Of a stretch of DNA of 64,000 bases, positions 45,379-54,068 are shown in pieces. Made by a program: the position numbers and the translations under genes. Source of the stretch: CAWDPQ01 sp963804245 (GTDB lineage: Bacteria; Acidobacteriota; Vicinamibacteria; Vicinamibacterales; 2-12-FULL-66-21); NCBI GenBank assembly GCA_963804245.1, contig CAWDPQ010000015.1, forward strand, positions 108,102-172,101. The letters are read 5' to 3'. A model generated the notes under the pieces. That model searched no databases and was not told the DNA's origin. It saw nothing but the letters and a program-made list of their open reading frames with translations. Each line of letters starts with the position of its first letter. The first letter of the stretch is position 1.

Positions 45379-47995
45379 CTACTGGCGGGTCGGCTTCCAA
45401 TTCAGGATGACGGTGATGGGCGACGTGCCGGGTTCCCCGATGACAGAGTTCATCACGAACGACTGACCGTCCGGAGAGACCACGTATTGCTGTCTGTTCG
45501 TGTTGATGGCCGTGCTGCCGACGTTCGTGGCGAACAGGGCTTGAGGAGTACCAGGCTCGGCGGTCTCGCCGTCTGAAGAGAAGCGCACGGGAACCGCCAT
45601 CAACCGGTCGTCGGTTCCGATATAGAACAATTCCCTGCCATTCGGGCTCCAGCGCACCTGATTGCCGCCATCGGTGGACACCGACGAGTCTCCTCCGGGA
45701 CCGGGAAACCGACGGAGGTAAATCTCGTAGCGACCCGTCTTGTCCGACTGATAAGCGATCCATTTTCCGTCGGGGGAGAACTGCGCCTGACGTTCATTGA
45801 AGTCCGTCCGGACGACCTCACGAGGCTTTCGGTCTCCGTCGAGCGGCAGCGCCCAGATGTCCGTGCCCCCTTTCGCCTCGAGGCTGTCGTAAAGCAGGAA
45901 GTGCCCATCGCGCGACCAGTCCATCGGAAACTTGGGCGTGGAAGTGGACAGCAGCAACTCCTCACCGCCTCCCGGTGGAGCGCTGAGGAGCTTCCAGTAA
46001 ATATCCATTTGGCCACGCCGCGAACCGAACACGATGCGACGGCCATCCGGAGACCAGAGCGGGAAAATGTCGTCGCCGGCGTAATACGTGACGCGGTCCC
46101 ACCCGCGGCGGGCCACGTCATACGTCCAGATCTCGTTATTGCCGGTTGTATAGCGGAACACTGCGACGCGGCGGCCATCGGGCGACAGCGCCGGCCCCTG
46201 CGACGTACGGTCGGAATACACGACCCTGTCAATTTCCCTCCCGGACCGATCGACCCACGCGAGCTGCCGCTGGCCGCTGTCGGCCGAGCTCGTACGATAG
46301 ACGATGGGACCGGCGGGCGACGCGGACAGCGTCGTTTCCCCGGTGACCTGTTCGGCAATTGGAAATGGGTCTCCTTTCGTTTCCAACCGGTTTGGATCGA
46401 AACCTTGCGCCAGGAGCTTGCTCTCACGAATGAAAAGCAGATGTCCGGTGGCGGCATACTCGGCCGGTGCATCCGCGTCGAACAAACGTTTCGGGTTCGA
46501 CCCGTCGAGCCCGCCCACATAGACGCCATGGGCTTCAGCGCTCCCGGTCACGAAAAAGAGAAAGTGCCGACCGTCGGGAAGGAACTGCGGTGCAGAATGA
46601 CTCCGTTGGTGCGACTCGAATCGCGTCACCTCGGAGGGTTCACCGCCTTCGGCGGAAACACGGAAGATCGGTCTACCAGGGCTCGCCGAAAAAACGATCG
46701 TGTTTTCGCTGTTCCACGCGCCTCCGAGAGGCACCGGCGCGACGGACACCAGTGTCTTCACCGACCCGCCGTCGATGTCCATGCGCTTCAACGTGGCATC
46801 GGCAAAGAATCCGAGGGATCGGCTGTCCGGTGACCAGAAGGGGGATGATGCGCGCTCGGTTCCTGGCAACGGACGAGCCGACGCAGAGTCCAACCTCCGC
46901 AACCACAATTGTGATTTGCCTCCGGACCTGGCGGGGAAGGCGACCTTGAGTCCGTCCGGCGATATCGCCAGCGATGAATCCCTGGTTGGAGGCGTGCTTA
47001 TTTCGAGACGGACCTCCTGAGCGGTGGGTGCTGGACGGAAGGCCCGCGCGCCCAACACAGCAGCAATCAGCGTGACCATCGCGAGCGCCGACGCCCATGC
47101 CAACCGCTCCCGACGTCCGGACCGAACCTTCGGAATTGGGTCGCCCCGCTGGGTCCCGCTCTGGACATCATCAATTTCAAGAGACGCGTCGTGGATGTCG
47201 CGGAACCGAAGTTTCTGATCCTTCTGCAGGCTTCGCCGTAGAAGGCGCCGGATGCTTTCGGGCGTTTCGGACGGCAACCGCTCCCAATCCGGATCGGTCT
47301 TCAATACCCGTGCGAGAACCTCGCTCACCGTGTCCCCCTCGAACGCGCGAAACCCGGTGAGCATCTCGTAGAGAACACACCCGAACGCCCAGACGTCGGA
47401 GGTACGGTCCGCCTCCCTCCCATTCACCTGCTCCGGTGACATGTAAGGCGCGGTCCCCAGAATCATTCCCGGGGTCGTACTCATCATCGTCGAGAGGTCC
47501 GGCGTGCCCTCAACTTCGCGCGCTTTCGCAAGTCCGAAATCCAGCACCTTCACATTGCCGTCAGGGGTGACCTTGATATTGGCGGGTTTGAGATCGCGAT
47601 GAATGATCCCCTTCTCGTGCGCTGCTTCCACTGCTTCTGCAATCTGCCTGGCAATCTGCAGCGTTTCGGCCAGGCGAGAGCGGGCCGTGCGCAATGCGGT
47701 CGGCCAGCGTAGGACCCTCGACCAGTTCGAGAATCAGCCCGCGCACGCCCTCGCTGTCTTCCAACCCGTAGATCGCACCGATATGAGGATGATTCAGTGA
47801 TGCCAGCAGCCGCGCTTCACGCTCGAATCGCGCCAGCTGCTCGGCGTCCGCTCTAAGAGAGTGCGGCAACACCTTAATGGCCACGTCGCGCCCAAGTTTC
47901 GTATCTCGCGCACGGTAGACTTCGCCCATGCCACCGGCGCCAAGGGCCGACTGGATTTCATAAGGGCCGAGTCGGGCGCCTGCAGCCAGTGTCAT
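45379..47995 (-). CDS. Membrane Ser/Thr protein kinase with TolB-like WD40 propeller, one frameshift
   Basis: The N-terminus is a Hanks-type kinase: glycine loop GAGGMGEVYRARD, lysine in VAIKVLP, catalytic loop HRDLKPANIKV, DFGLAK, and activation-loop APYMSPEQ. The frame breaks in the GG doublet at 47673-47674 (LADRIAHGP, then LAETLQIARQIAEA); deleting one base restores it. After the kinase a single membrane helix (LAWASALAMVTLIAAVLGAR) leads to an extracytoplasmic PD40/TolB-type propeller (ISPDGLKVAFPARSGGKSQL, WSPDGRRIVFGSRRGQMDIY, FSPDGKWIAYQSDKTGRYEI). It therefore links an outside sensor-like propeller to cytoplasmic phosphorylation. Its ATG overlaps the ankyrin stop (ATGA at 47992-47995). 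Confidence 0.82.
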
Positions 47996-49332
47996 TCGGG
48001 GGCGATGAGATGACGCGTCTGTATGGTGGCGAACCGAACGGAAAGGACGTCAGTCTGGAAGATCTCAGCACCTCGAGGGTACCCGCCTCGCTGGCGTCGA
48101 CGTTCTCGATAGCTGAAGGCCGCGTGGCACCAGCCCGCAGAAAGCGATCGGACCACGCCGGCGTAGTCGCCGGTGTCCTTGAACGAGCAATGTCTCGAGC
48201 CGTGAAGAGCCCAACCAAGGGGCGACAGGTCGAACTCATCGCCGCGCACGTCGACCGGCGCATGTCGATGCAGGAGATCGCGCACCATTTCAACGTTGCC
48301 GTTCCAGGCGGCGAAATGCAGTGGCGTCCCGCGGTGCTGGCCACGGACATCGATCGGCCAGCCCGACTCGAGCATCAAACGAACGGCCTCGGTCCTGTTG
48401 TCCTGCGCGGCCCGCACCACCCGTTGGCGAACGTCCTCGGTCAGGGTCTCGACGAGATCGCGACGCCGTTGCAGAAGTTCCCTGACAGCCGCCTCGTCTC
48501 CGAGCTCGCAAAACGCGGCGAGCCTCAACGCGTCCGGACTGCGATCCATCAGCAGCCGCACCACATCCTCGTGACCAAACTCGCGGGCGATGGAATGCGC
48601 CATCTTGTTGGCGCCCAGGGTCCAGATGTAGATGCTGCCGCCGGCCCGTGCATCCTGCATCGGGAAATACTCCGCCGACACCGTCGTACGGATCGACGCG
48701 GGATCGGCATCGAGATGTCGCCGAACCAGCTCGAGGTCGCCGAGCGCGGATGCCATCAGCAGATCGGTGCGACAGCCGCGCCCGACCAGATAGCGCACCA
48801 CCTCCTGCCGGTCGCGCACCAGGTACTGCGCCGGTGTGGATTCGTGGTCTACGTCACGCGCGTCAATGTCCGCACCGCGGTCGAGAAGGTATTCCGCTAC
48901 TCGAATCGACGCGGCGACGTGCAATGGCGTCTGGCCGTCGCCGCCACGCGCGCGCACGAGAGTGGGATTCGCGGAGATGAGCTCGTGCAGTCGGTCGAGC
49001 ATGTCGAGGCGCGACGCCGCATGGACGTCGACGATCGCTCCGCGCTCGATGAGGAACGGGGCAAGCGCCGGATCCCCGTCGAGAACACCGAAGCCTCCCG
49101 CCCACCAGTGGCTCCTTCGGTTGATGTCGGCTCCCTCGGCGAGCAGCAGATCCACCATGTCGCGTTGACCGCGCCATAACGCGGCGAGGAGTGCCGTCGC
49201 GTCGAACGGGAACCCGGGCAACGGATCGTTGATCCGGGACCTGAGCTCGGCGTGGGCGGCAAGCAGCGAACGGACTGCCACCAGATCGTTGGCCTTGACC
49301 GCGGTTACGAAGTCCTGCACCGCATCAGACAT
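47992..49332 (-). CDS. Ankyrin-repeat protein
   Basis: ATG 49332 is chosen; residues further upstream only read through the 3' end of the quinoprotein gene in another frame. About eight ankyrin-type repeats are visible (ALLAALWRGQRDMVDLLLAE, GQTPLHVAASIRVAEYLLDR, GTPLHFAAWNGNVEMVRDLL, SPLGWALHGSRH). There is no signal peptide, so the protein is cytoplasmic and probably a binding partner or scaffold. It overlaps the kinase start by four bases, and the cytochrome/quinoprotein pair precedes it, so it may connect the kinase to that redox pair. Confidence 0.78.
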   Translation of the reverse strand: MSDAVQDFVTAVKANDLVAVRSLLAAHAELRSRINDPLPGFPFDATALLAALWRGQRDMVDLLLAEGADINRRSHWWAGGFGVLDGDPALAPFLIERGAIVDVHAASRLDMLDRLHELISANPTLVRARGGDGQTPLHVAASIRVAEYLLDRGADIDARDVDHESTPAQYLVRDRQEVVRYLVGRGCRTDLLMASALGDLELVRRHLDADPASIRTTVSAEYFPMQDARAGGSIYIWTLGANKMAHSIAREFGHEDVVRLLMDRSPDALRLAAFCELGDEAAVRELLQRRRDLVETLTEDVRQRVVRAAQDNRTEAVRLMLESGWPIDVRGQHRGTPLHFAAWNGNVEMVRDLLHRHAPVDVRGDEFDLSPLGWALHGSRHCSFKDTGDYAGVVRSLSAGWCHAAFSYRERRRQRGGYPRGAEIFQTDVLSVRFATIQTRHLIAPE

Positions 49333-49358
49333 GGGCGACGTGACTGAGGCGATTTCTG

Positions 49359-51059
49359 TCAGTAGAGCGTGAACGCGAAGAGTGTCTCGCCGACGGCGAC
49401 CAGTACGTGCTGGCGGCCATCGACCATGTATGTCTGCGGCGCATTGCTGATGTTGCCGATGCGTGTGTGCCACAGCAGCTTGCCGTTGGTCGCATCGAAG
49501 GCGACGAAATTGCCGCTGCCGTCGCCGGTGAACAGCACCTTGCCCGCTGAGGTGAGCATGCCCGCCCCGCCGCCACCACCGGGCGGCCACGGGTGGCGCC
49601 ACATCGTCTTCCCCGTTCGATAGTCGATTGCGGCGAGCGCGTTGCCCGCCGATCCGACATTGACGGCCAGCTTGCCGCCGAGGCCCATCGATCCGCGCGG
49701 ATCGGGGTCGGTCAGATACAGCATCTGGAAGCCGTTGTTCTCCTGGACGTAGAACAGCCCCGTATCAGGCGAGAAGGCGGGCGGCTGCCAGTTCACGACA
49801 CCACCTTCCACCGGCGACACGAGCGATCCGGGAATGGTGGCTTCCTTCTCCGGGTTGGGCTCAGGCGATCCGTTCTTGCGCACGCCCTTCGACCAGTTCG
49901 TCGTCGTTCCGTACTTGCTGGTGACGACATGCTCACCGGTCACGCGGTCGACGGTGAAGAAGTAGCCGTTGCGCGCCGCCGTCGAGACCAGCTTCCGTGG
50001 CTTGCCGTTGATGGTGCCGTCGATGAGGATGGGCGTCTGCGCCGAGTCCCAATCATGGGTATCGTGCGGCGAGGTCTGGAAGTACCACGCCATCTTCCCC
50101 GTGTCCACGTTGACGGCGACGAGCGAGCACGTGAACAGGTTGTCTCCCTTGCGGCCGGCGCCCGTGTAGCCCGGTGTCGGATTACCGGTCCCGAAGATGT
50201 AGAGCTTCGTCTCGGGATCGTAGACGCCGGGAATCCAGACCTGTCCACCCCCGTGCCGCGCGGCTTCGAGGCTTGGCCAGGTGTCGAGACCCGGATCACC
50301 GGGGTTCATCGGCACCGTGTAGAAGATCCATTTGCGCTTGCCGGATTCCGGATCGTAGGACTGCAGGAATCCGGGTGCGTCGAGGTCGTTGCCGGTCCCA
50401 ACGAGCACGTTGTCGCCGATGACGATCGGCGCCATGGTCGAGAAGTACTGCTGCTCGAAGTCTGCGATCTCGACGTGCCAGCGCTCTTTGCCCGTCCGCG
50501 CATCGAGCGAAACCAGGTAGTTGTCCGGCGTCTCGAAAAAGAGATAGTTGCGCCACATGGCCGCCCCGCGGTTGCCGATGTGCGTGCCACCTTTCGTTCT
50601 CCAGAAGTAGCGCCACAGCTCGCGCCCGTCGCGGGCATCGAGGGCCCACACGTTGTCGGGAGCCGTCACGTAGAGCACGTTGTCGACGTTGAGAATCGCG
50701 CCCTTGATACCACCGGTGCCTGAGGCGCCGAACTCCCCCGTGCCTTCCCCGCCGACGATCACGTTGCCGCTGCCCCCGCCGGCACCACCGCGGCCAAAAC
50801 CTCCAGCCGCAGCCGGTGGACCGCCGCTCACACGCTGCAGCCAGGCGAGCGTGAGACCTTTGACCGTCTGCTGATTGACGTGCGTCAGTGAACTGTAGCG
50901 ACGGCCGCTGTAGTCGCCGGAATAGGTCAGCCAGGAATTGGCCAGCGGTTTGAGGATGGCCGCTGGATCGAGACCGCCCTGTGTCGGCTGGGTCTGACCG
51001 GCCAGAAATACTGGAGCCGACAGCAGCGAAGCCGTGAGGATCAATTTGCGCAAGGTCAT
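49359..51059 (-). CDS. Quinoprotein (PQQ-dehydrogenase-fold) beta-propeller
   Basis: ATG 51059 overlaps the cytochrome stop (ATGA), showing translational coupling. A signal peptide (LILTASLLSAPVFLAGQT) is followed by an eight-bladed quinoprotein propeller with tryptophan-docking blades (NVWALDARDGRELWRYFWRT, YLVSLDARTGKERWHVEIAD, AAIDYRTGKTMWRHPWPPGG). DTHDWDSAQTPILIDG is the region of the usual catalytic aspartate. The vicinal disulphide of methanol dehydrogenases is not evident. Some acidobacterial members of this group are thought to lack PQQ ligands, so activity is uncertain. A Gly-rich insertion (AAAGGFGRGGAGGGSGN) interrupts an early blade. Confidence 0.8.
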   Translation of the reverse strand: MTLRKLILTASLLSAPVFLAGQTQPTQGGLDPAAILKPLANSWLTYSGDYSGRRYSSLTHVNQQTVKGLTLAWLQRVSGGPPAAAGGFGRGGAGGGSGNVIVGGEGTGEFGASGTGGIKGAILNVDNVLYVTAPDNVWALDARDGRELWRYFWRTKGGTHIGNRGAAMWRNYLFFETPDNYLVSLDARTGKERWHVEIADFEQQYFSTMAPIVIGDNVLVGTGNDLDAPGFLQSYDPESGKRKWIFYTVPMNPGDPGLDTWPSLEAARHGGGQVWIPGVYDPETKLYIFGTGNPTPGYTGAGRKGDNLFTCSLVAVNVDTGKMAWYFQTSPHDTHDWDSAQTPILIDGTINGKPRKLVSTAARNGYFFTVDRVTGEHVVTSKYGTTTNWSKGVRKNGSPEPNPEKEATIPGSLVSPVEGGVVNWQPPAFSPDTGLFYVQENNGFQMLYLTDPDPRGSMGLGGKLAVNVGSAGNALAAIDYRTGKTMWRHPWPPGGGGGAGMLTSAGKVLFTGDGSGNFVAFDATNGKLLWHTRIGNISNAPQTYMVDGRQHVLVAVGETLFAFTLY

Positions 51060-51985
51060 TTCAGCGTCACCAGATAGGCCGTCACATCGTGAATGTCTTT
51101 GTCGGTGTAGACCGTCAGCAGATTCCGATGCCCCTCGAGCGGATCGCGAATCTCCACCTTCGGTACATCGCCGATCCGCGTGAAAGAACGCTGCATGCCG
51201 TCCGCCGGCGTGAGCACGACGATGAAATCGTCGATGCGATCGAGGCGGCCTTCCACCTTCGCTCCGGACGCCGGGGTCACGGTCGCCATCACCGGCTTCC
51301 GTTCGCCGTTCCCACGCCCGCCGCGCCCCCCGCCGGTGATCCAGTGGTTCTGCAGCGCTAGAGGGCTCCCGACCTTCTCTCCGATGCCTTTGAGGTCGCC
51401 CTCCGGCGAGTGGCACGAACTGCACTTGGACGCGAAGTAGGCCTGCCCGGCCTTGGCATCGCCCACCAGAATATTCAGCTCGGGTTCGGCACCCGGCGGC
51501 GGCGATCCCTGCCGCTGCATCGTCGCCGCGACGGCATGGATGTACTCGGCGATCGCTTTCACGTCGGGCTCGGGCAGCGGCAGCGGAGGCATCACCGGCA
51601 TCCCGGGATTCATCCGCCCGTTCTTGACGACCGGCAGGATCAATTCGCCGTGCTGATCGTTGAGAACCAGCTGCGAGCGGAGCAGGTTCGGACCGCCGAT
51701 GTCTCCGCCGCGCAGATCCGCGCCATGGCAGGCCCGGCAGTTGATTTCGTAGAGGGTCTTGCCTTTTTCGATCAGCGCCGGATCGCCCGGTTCGCGTTGC
51801 TGGGCAGGGAATGTTTGACCGCCACCACGGCCCTGGCCGCGACCGCCAGGTGACGCCGGAGGTGTCTGCTGAGGGGGTGCTCCAGCGGCGGGTGGGGCCT
51901 GCGGTGTGCCCTGAGCGCCTACATGGCCCGCAAAAACCGCCAGTGCCGCGAGCGCCATCCCGGCAAGAGTTCTCCTGATATCCAT
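51056..51985 (-). CDS. Diheme c-type cytochrome, partner of the quinoprotein
   Basis: A signal peptide (LAGMALAALAVFAGHVGAQ) and a Pro/Gly-rich linker precede two cytochrome c domains with haem motifs CRACH and CSSCH. Distal methionines are available in RMNPGMPVMPPLPL. The C-terminal part (GAKVEGRLDRIDDFIVVLTP, VEIRDPLEGHRNLLTVYTDK) matches the extra domain found in cytochromes paired with quinoproteins. It should carry electrons from the quinoprotein encoded next, to which it is coupled by an ATGA overlap. It is first in a four-gene transcript unit and has a leaderless-type promoter. Confidence 0.85.
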   Translation of the reverse strand: MDIRRTLAGMALAALAVFAGHVGAQGTPQAPPAAGAPPQQTPPASPGGRGQGRGGGQTFPAQQREPGDPALIEKGKTLYEINCRACHGADLRGGDIGGPNLLRSQLVLNDQHGELILPVVKNGRMNPGMPVMPPLPLPEPDVKAIAEYIHAVAATMQRQGSPPPGAEPELNILVGDAKAGQAYFASKCSSCHSPEGDLKGIGEKVGSPLALQNHWITGGGRGGRGNGERKPVMATVTPASGAKVEGRLDRIDDFIVVLTPADGMQRSFTRIGDVPKVEIRDPLEGHRNLLTVYTDKDIHDVTAYLVTLK

Positions 51986-51991
51986 CTCGGC

Positions 51992-51997
51992 ATACTA
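51992..51997 (-). promoter_or_regulatory. -10 TAGTAT for leaderless cytochrome gene
   Basis: On the minus strand TAGTAT ends 6 bases (GCCGAG) before the ATG at 51985. There is no Shine-Dalgarno sequence at useful spacing. Confidence 0.4.
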
Positions 51998-52029
51998 GGA
52001 GATGCACGCCCCAAGGGACAAGTGCGGGG

Positions 52030-52056
52030 GAAGTTGGGAGTTGGAAGTTGAGAGTT
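52030..52056. repeat. AAGTTGGGAGTT-type minisatellite
   Basis: Short G/T-rich units (AAGTTGGGAG, TTGGAAGTTG, AGAGTTG) follow each other just upstream of the deaminase-CYTH gene, similar in style to the arrays at 12.5-12.75 and 59.4 kb. Confidence 0.5.
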
Positions 52057-52075
52057 GTACAGTGGCCCAATCGCG

Positions 52076-54034
52076 ATGCGAATCCCATGCGACTGCCTTC
52101 TCATCAACGCTCAGGTCGTGACGATGGACGAACGGTACAGCGTCCACGCGCGCGGGTCTGTGGCCATCGGTGGCGGATCCATTCTGGCCATCGGTGACAT
52201 CGAAGCGGATTACGAGCCCAAGCAGACGATCGACTGTGCCGGCCGCGTAGTGATGCCCGGCCTCATCAACGCGCATACCCACGTCGCGATGGCGATGCTG
52301 CGCGGCCTGGCCGACGACCTGCGGCTCGACGTCTGGCTGCTCGGCTACATGATGCCCGTCGAGCGCCAGTTCGTCCGGCCGGATTTTGTCGCGCTCGGCA
52401 CGAACCTGGGCTGCGCGGAGATGATCCGGTCGGGCACGACCTGCTTCGCGGACATGTATTACTTCGAGGAAGTCGTCGCCGAAACGGCCGCTGCCGCTGG
52501 TCTGCGTGCCGTCTGTGCGCAAACGGTGCTGAAGTTTCCCGCGCCCGACGCGGCGAGCTTCGAAGATTCGCTGGCGCGCGCGCGCGAGTTCATCACGCGC
52601 TGGAAAGGACACTCCCGCATCGTGCCTGCCGTTGCGCCACACGCGCCGTATACGTGCACGGCGGAGATCCTGGGGGCGTGCGCCGAGCTGGCGTCGGAAT
52701 TTGCAGTTCCGCTGCACATCCACCTGGCCGAAACGGCGCTCGAGGTCGAACAGTCCCGCCGCGAGCACGGGATGCCGGTCGTGCCGTGGGTCCGAAAACA
52801 GGGTCTGTTCGACGCGCGGGTCATTGCCGCTCACTGCGTGCACATCGACGAGGAGGAGATGCGGACGCTGAAGGAGTCGGGCGCCGGCGTCGCGCACAAC
52901 CCGACCAGCAATCTGAAGCTCGGCTCCGGCATTGCACCGGTCGCGAAGATGGTGGAGCTGGGTCTCGCCGTCGGCATCGGCACGGATGGACCGGCGTCGA
53001 ACAACGATCTCGACATGTTCGAAGAAATGCGGCTGGCCGCGCTGCTGGCCAAGGGCATCGGCAGGGATCCGACCGCACTGCCTGCCCGCGATGCGTTGGC
53101 GATGGCCACGCGCCTGGGCGCGGAAGCCATCGATCTCGGTGAGATCACCGGCTCGCTCGAGCCCGGCAAGCGCGCCGATCTCATCGTCGTCGATCTCGAT
53201 CAGGCTCACCACGTGCCGCGGTTCGGGCGCGATCCGGGCGCGGTGTATTCAGATCTCGTCTACGCCTGCAAGTCGACCGATGTCGTCGACGTGATGTGCG
53301 ATGGGCGATGGCTGATGCGAGACCGTGTGCTGCTGACCGTCGACGAGGACGCGTTGCGTGGCACTGCCGGTTCGATGGCGCGGCGCATCGATCTGTTCCT
53401 GATCGAGCGCGAACAGAGCGTGCTGCAAAAGCTCATTGCAATCGGCGGGGCCGCCGAGCTCGAGAGCTTCGAGGTCCAGGTGAAGGCCAAGCTCGCGTCG
53501 CCGGACGGCGTATTGCGCGCGCTTGCCGACGATGAGATCACCGTCATTCGATCGGTGCACTACCACCAGTACGACACCTACTTCTTCTTCGCCGATCCGA
53601 CCCAGGGCAGCCTCCGTTACCGCGAGGATGAATTTCTCGACAATGACAAGAACGTCGTCAGCGCGCGGTCACGTCTTACCTTGACCGGACCTTCGCGCGA
53701 GGCGGCATTCGGCTCTGTCCTGCTCTTCCGATCGCGGTTCTTCGCTCCGGCAACGCATTCGCCGCGCTTCTATCGCGAGTACTTCCGCCCGGCACGTGAG
53801 CGGGAAGTCGAAAAATATCGGCGCCGCTTTCAGGTGGCCTTCCGCGGGGCACAGTTCTGGGTCCATATCGACCAGATGGTGAACCCGCACGCCGGCGTTT
53901 ATTTTCTCGAGGTCAAGTCCCGGACCTGGTCGCGCCGCGACGCGCAGGACAAGGCGGCCATCATCACCGAGCTCCTGAAACTGCTGGGTGCTCGTCCCGA
54001 TGAGACGATCGAAGAGGGGTACGTGGCGTTGTAA
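52076..54034 (+). CDS. MTA/SAH deaminase-type amidohydrolase fused to a CYTH-like domain
   Basis: Residues 1 to about 430 form an ATZ/TRZ amidohydrolase: HxH in LINAHTHVAM, substrate-barrel SGTTCFADMYYFEEVVAETA, metal His in LHIHLAET and AAHCVHIDEEE, Asp in GIGTDGPASNND and the C-terminal beta cap (SLEPGKRADLIVVDLDQAHH). This fits 5'-methylthioadenosine/S-adenosylhomocysteine deaminases. From about residue 455 a second domain follows with CYTH/class-IV-cyclase features: FEVQVKAKL (ExKxK-like), YHQYDTYFFFADP, SLRYRED, RSRLTLTGPS, EKYRRRFQVAF and GVYFLEVKSRTWSRRDAQDK. CYTH proteins act on triphosphates with divalent metals. The frame is continuous and no start codon suggests a separate gene. 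ATG 52076 is chosen as the first Met matching the family. Confidence 0.82.
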   Translation: MRIPCDCLLINAQVVTMDERYSVHARGSVAIGGGSILAIGDIEADYEPKQTIDCAGRVVMPGLINAHTHVAMAMLRGLADDLRLDVWLLGYMMPVERQFVRPDFVALGTNLGCAEMIRSGTTCFADMYYFEEVVAETAAAAGLRAVCAQTVLKFPAPDAASFEDSLARAREFITRWKGHSRIVPAVAPHAPYTCTAEILGACAELASEFAVPLHIHLAETALEVEQSRREHGMPVVPWVRKQGLFDARVIAAHCVHIDEEEMRTLKESGAGVAHNPTSNLKLGSGIAPVAKMVELGLAVGIGTDGPASNNDLDMFEEMRLAALLAKGIGRDPTALPARDALAMATRLGAEAIDLGEITGSLEPGKRADLIVVDLDQAHHVPRFGRDPGAVYSDLVYACKSTDVVDVMCDGRWLMRDRVLLTVDEDALRGTAGSMARRIDLFLIEREQSVLQKLIAIGGAAELESFEVQVKAKLASPDGVLRALADDEITVIRSVHYHQYDTYFFFADPTQGSLRYREDEFLDNDKNVVSARSRLTLTGPSREAAFGSVLLFRSRFFAPATHSPRFYREYFRPAREREVEKYRRRFQVAFRGAQFWVHIDQMVNPHAGVYFLEVKSRTWSRRDAQDKAAIITELLKLLGARPDETIEEGYVAL

Positions 54035-54056
54035 TAACTTTTCCCGCGGAACTGCG

Positions 54057-54062
54057 TATATA
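54057..54062 (+). promoter_or_regulatory. -10 TATATA for leaderless permease gene
   Basis: TATATA ends 6 bases (GCAGTC) before the ATG at 54069, with no ribosome site between. Confidence 0.4.
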
Positions 54063-54068
54063 GCAGTC

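Noticed and set aside
51060..52088. N-terminal extension of the quinoprotein reading frame
   Set aside because: It runs antisense-like through the cytochrome gene in another frame; the signal peptide and ATGA overlap fix the start at 51059.
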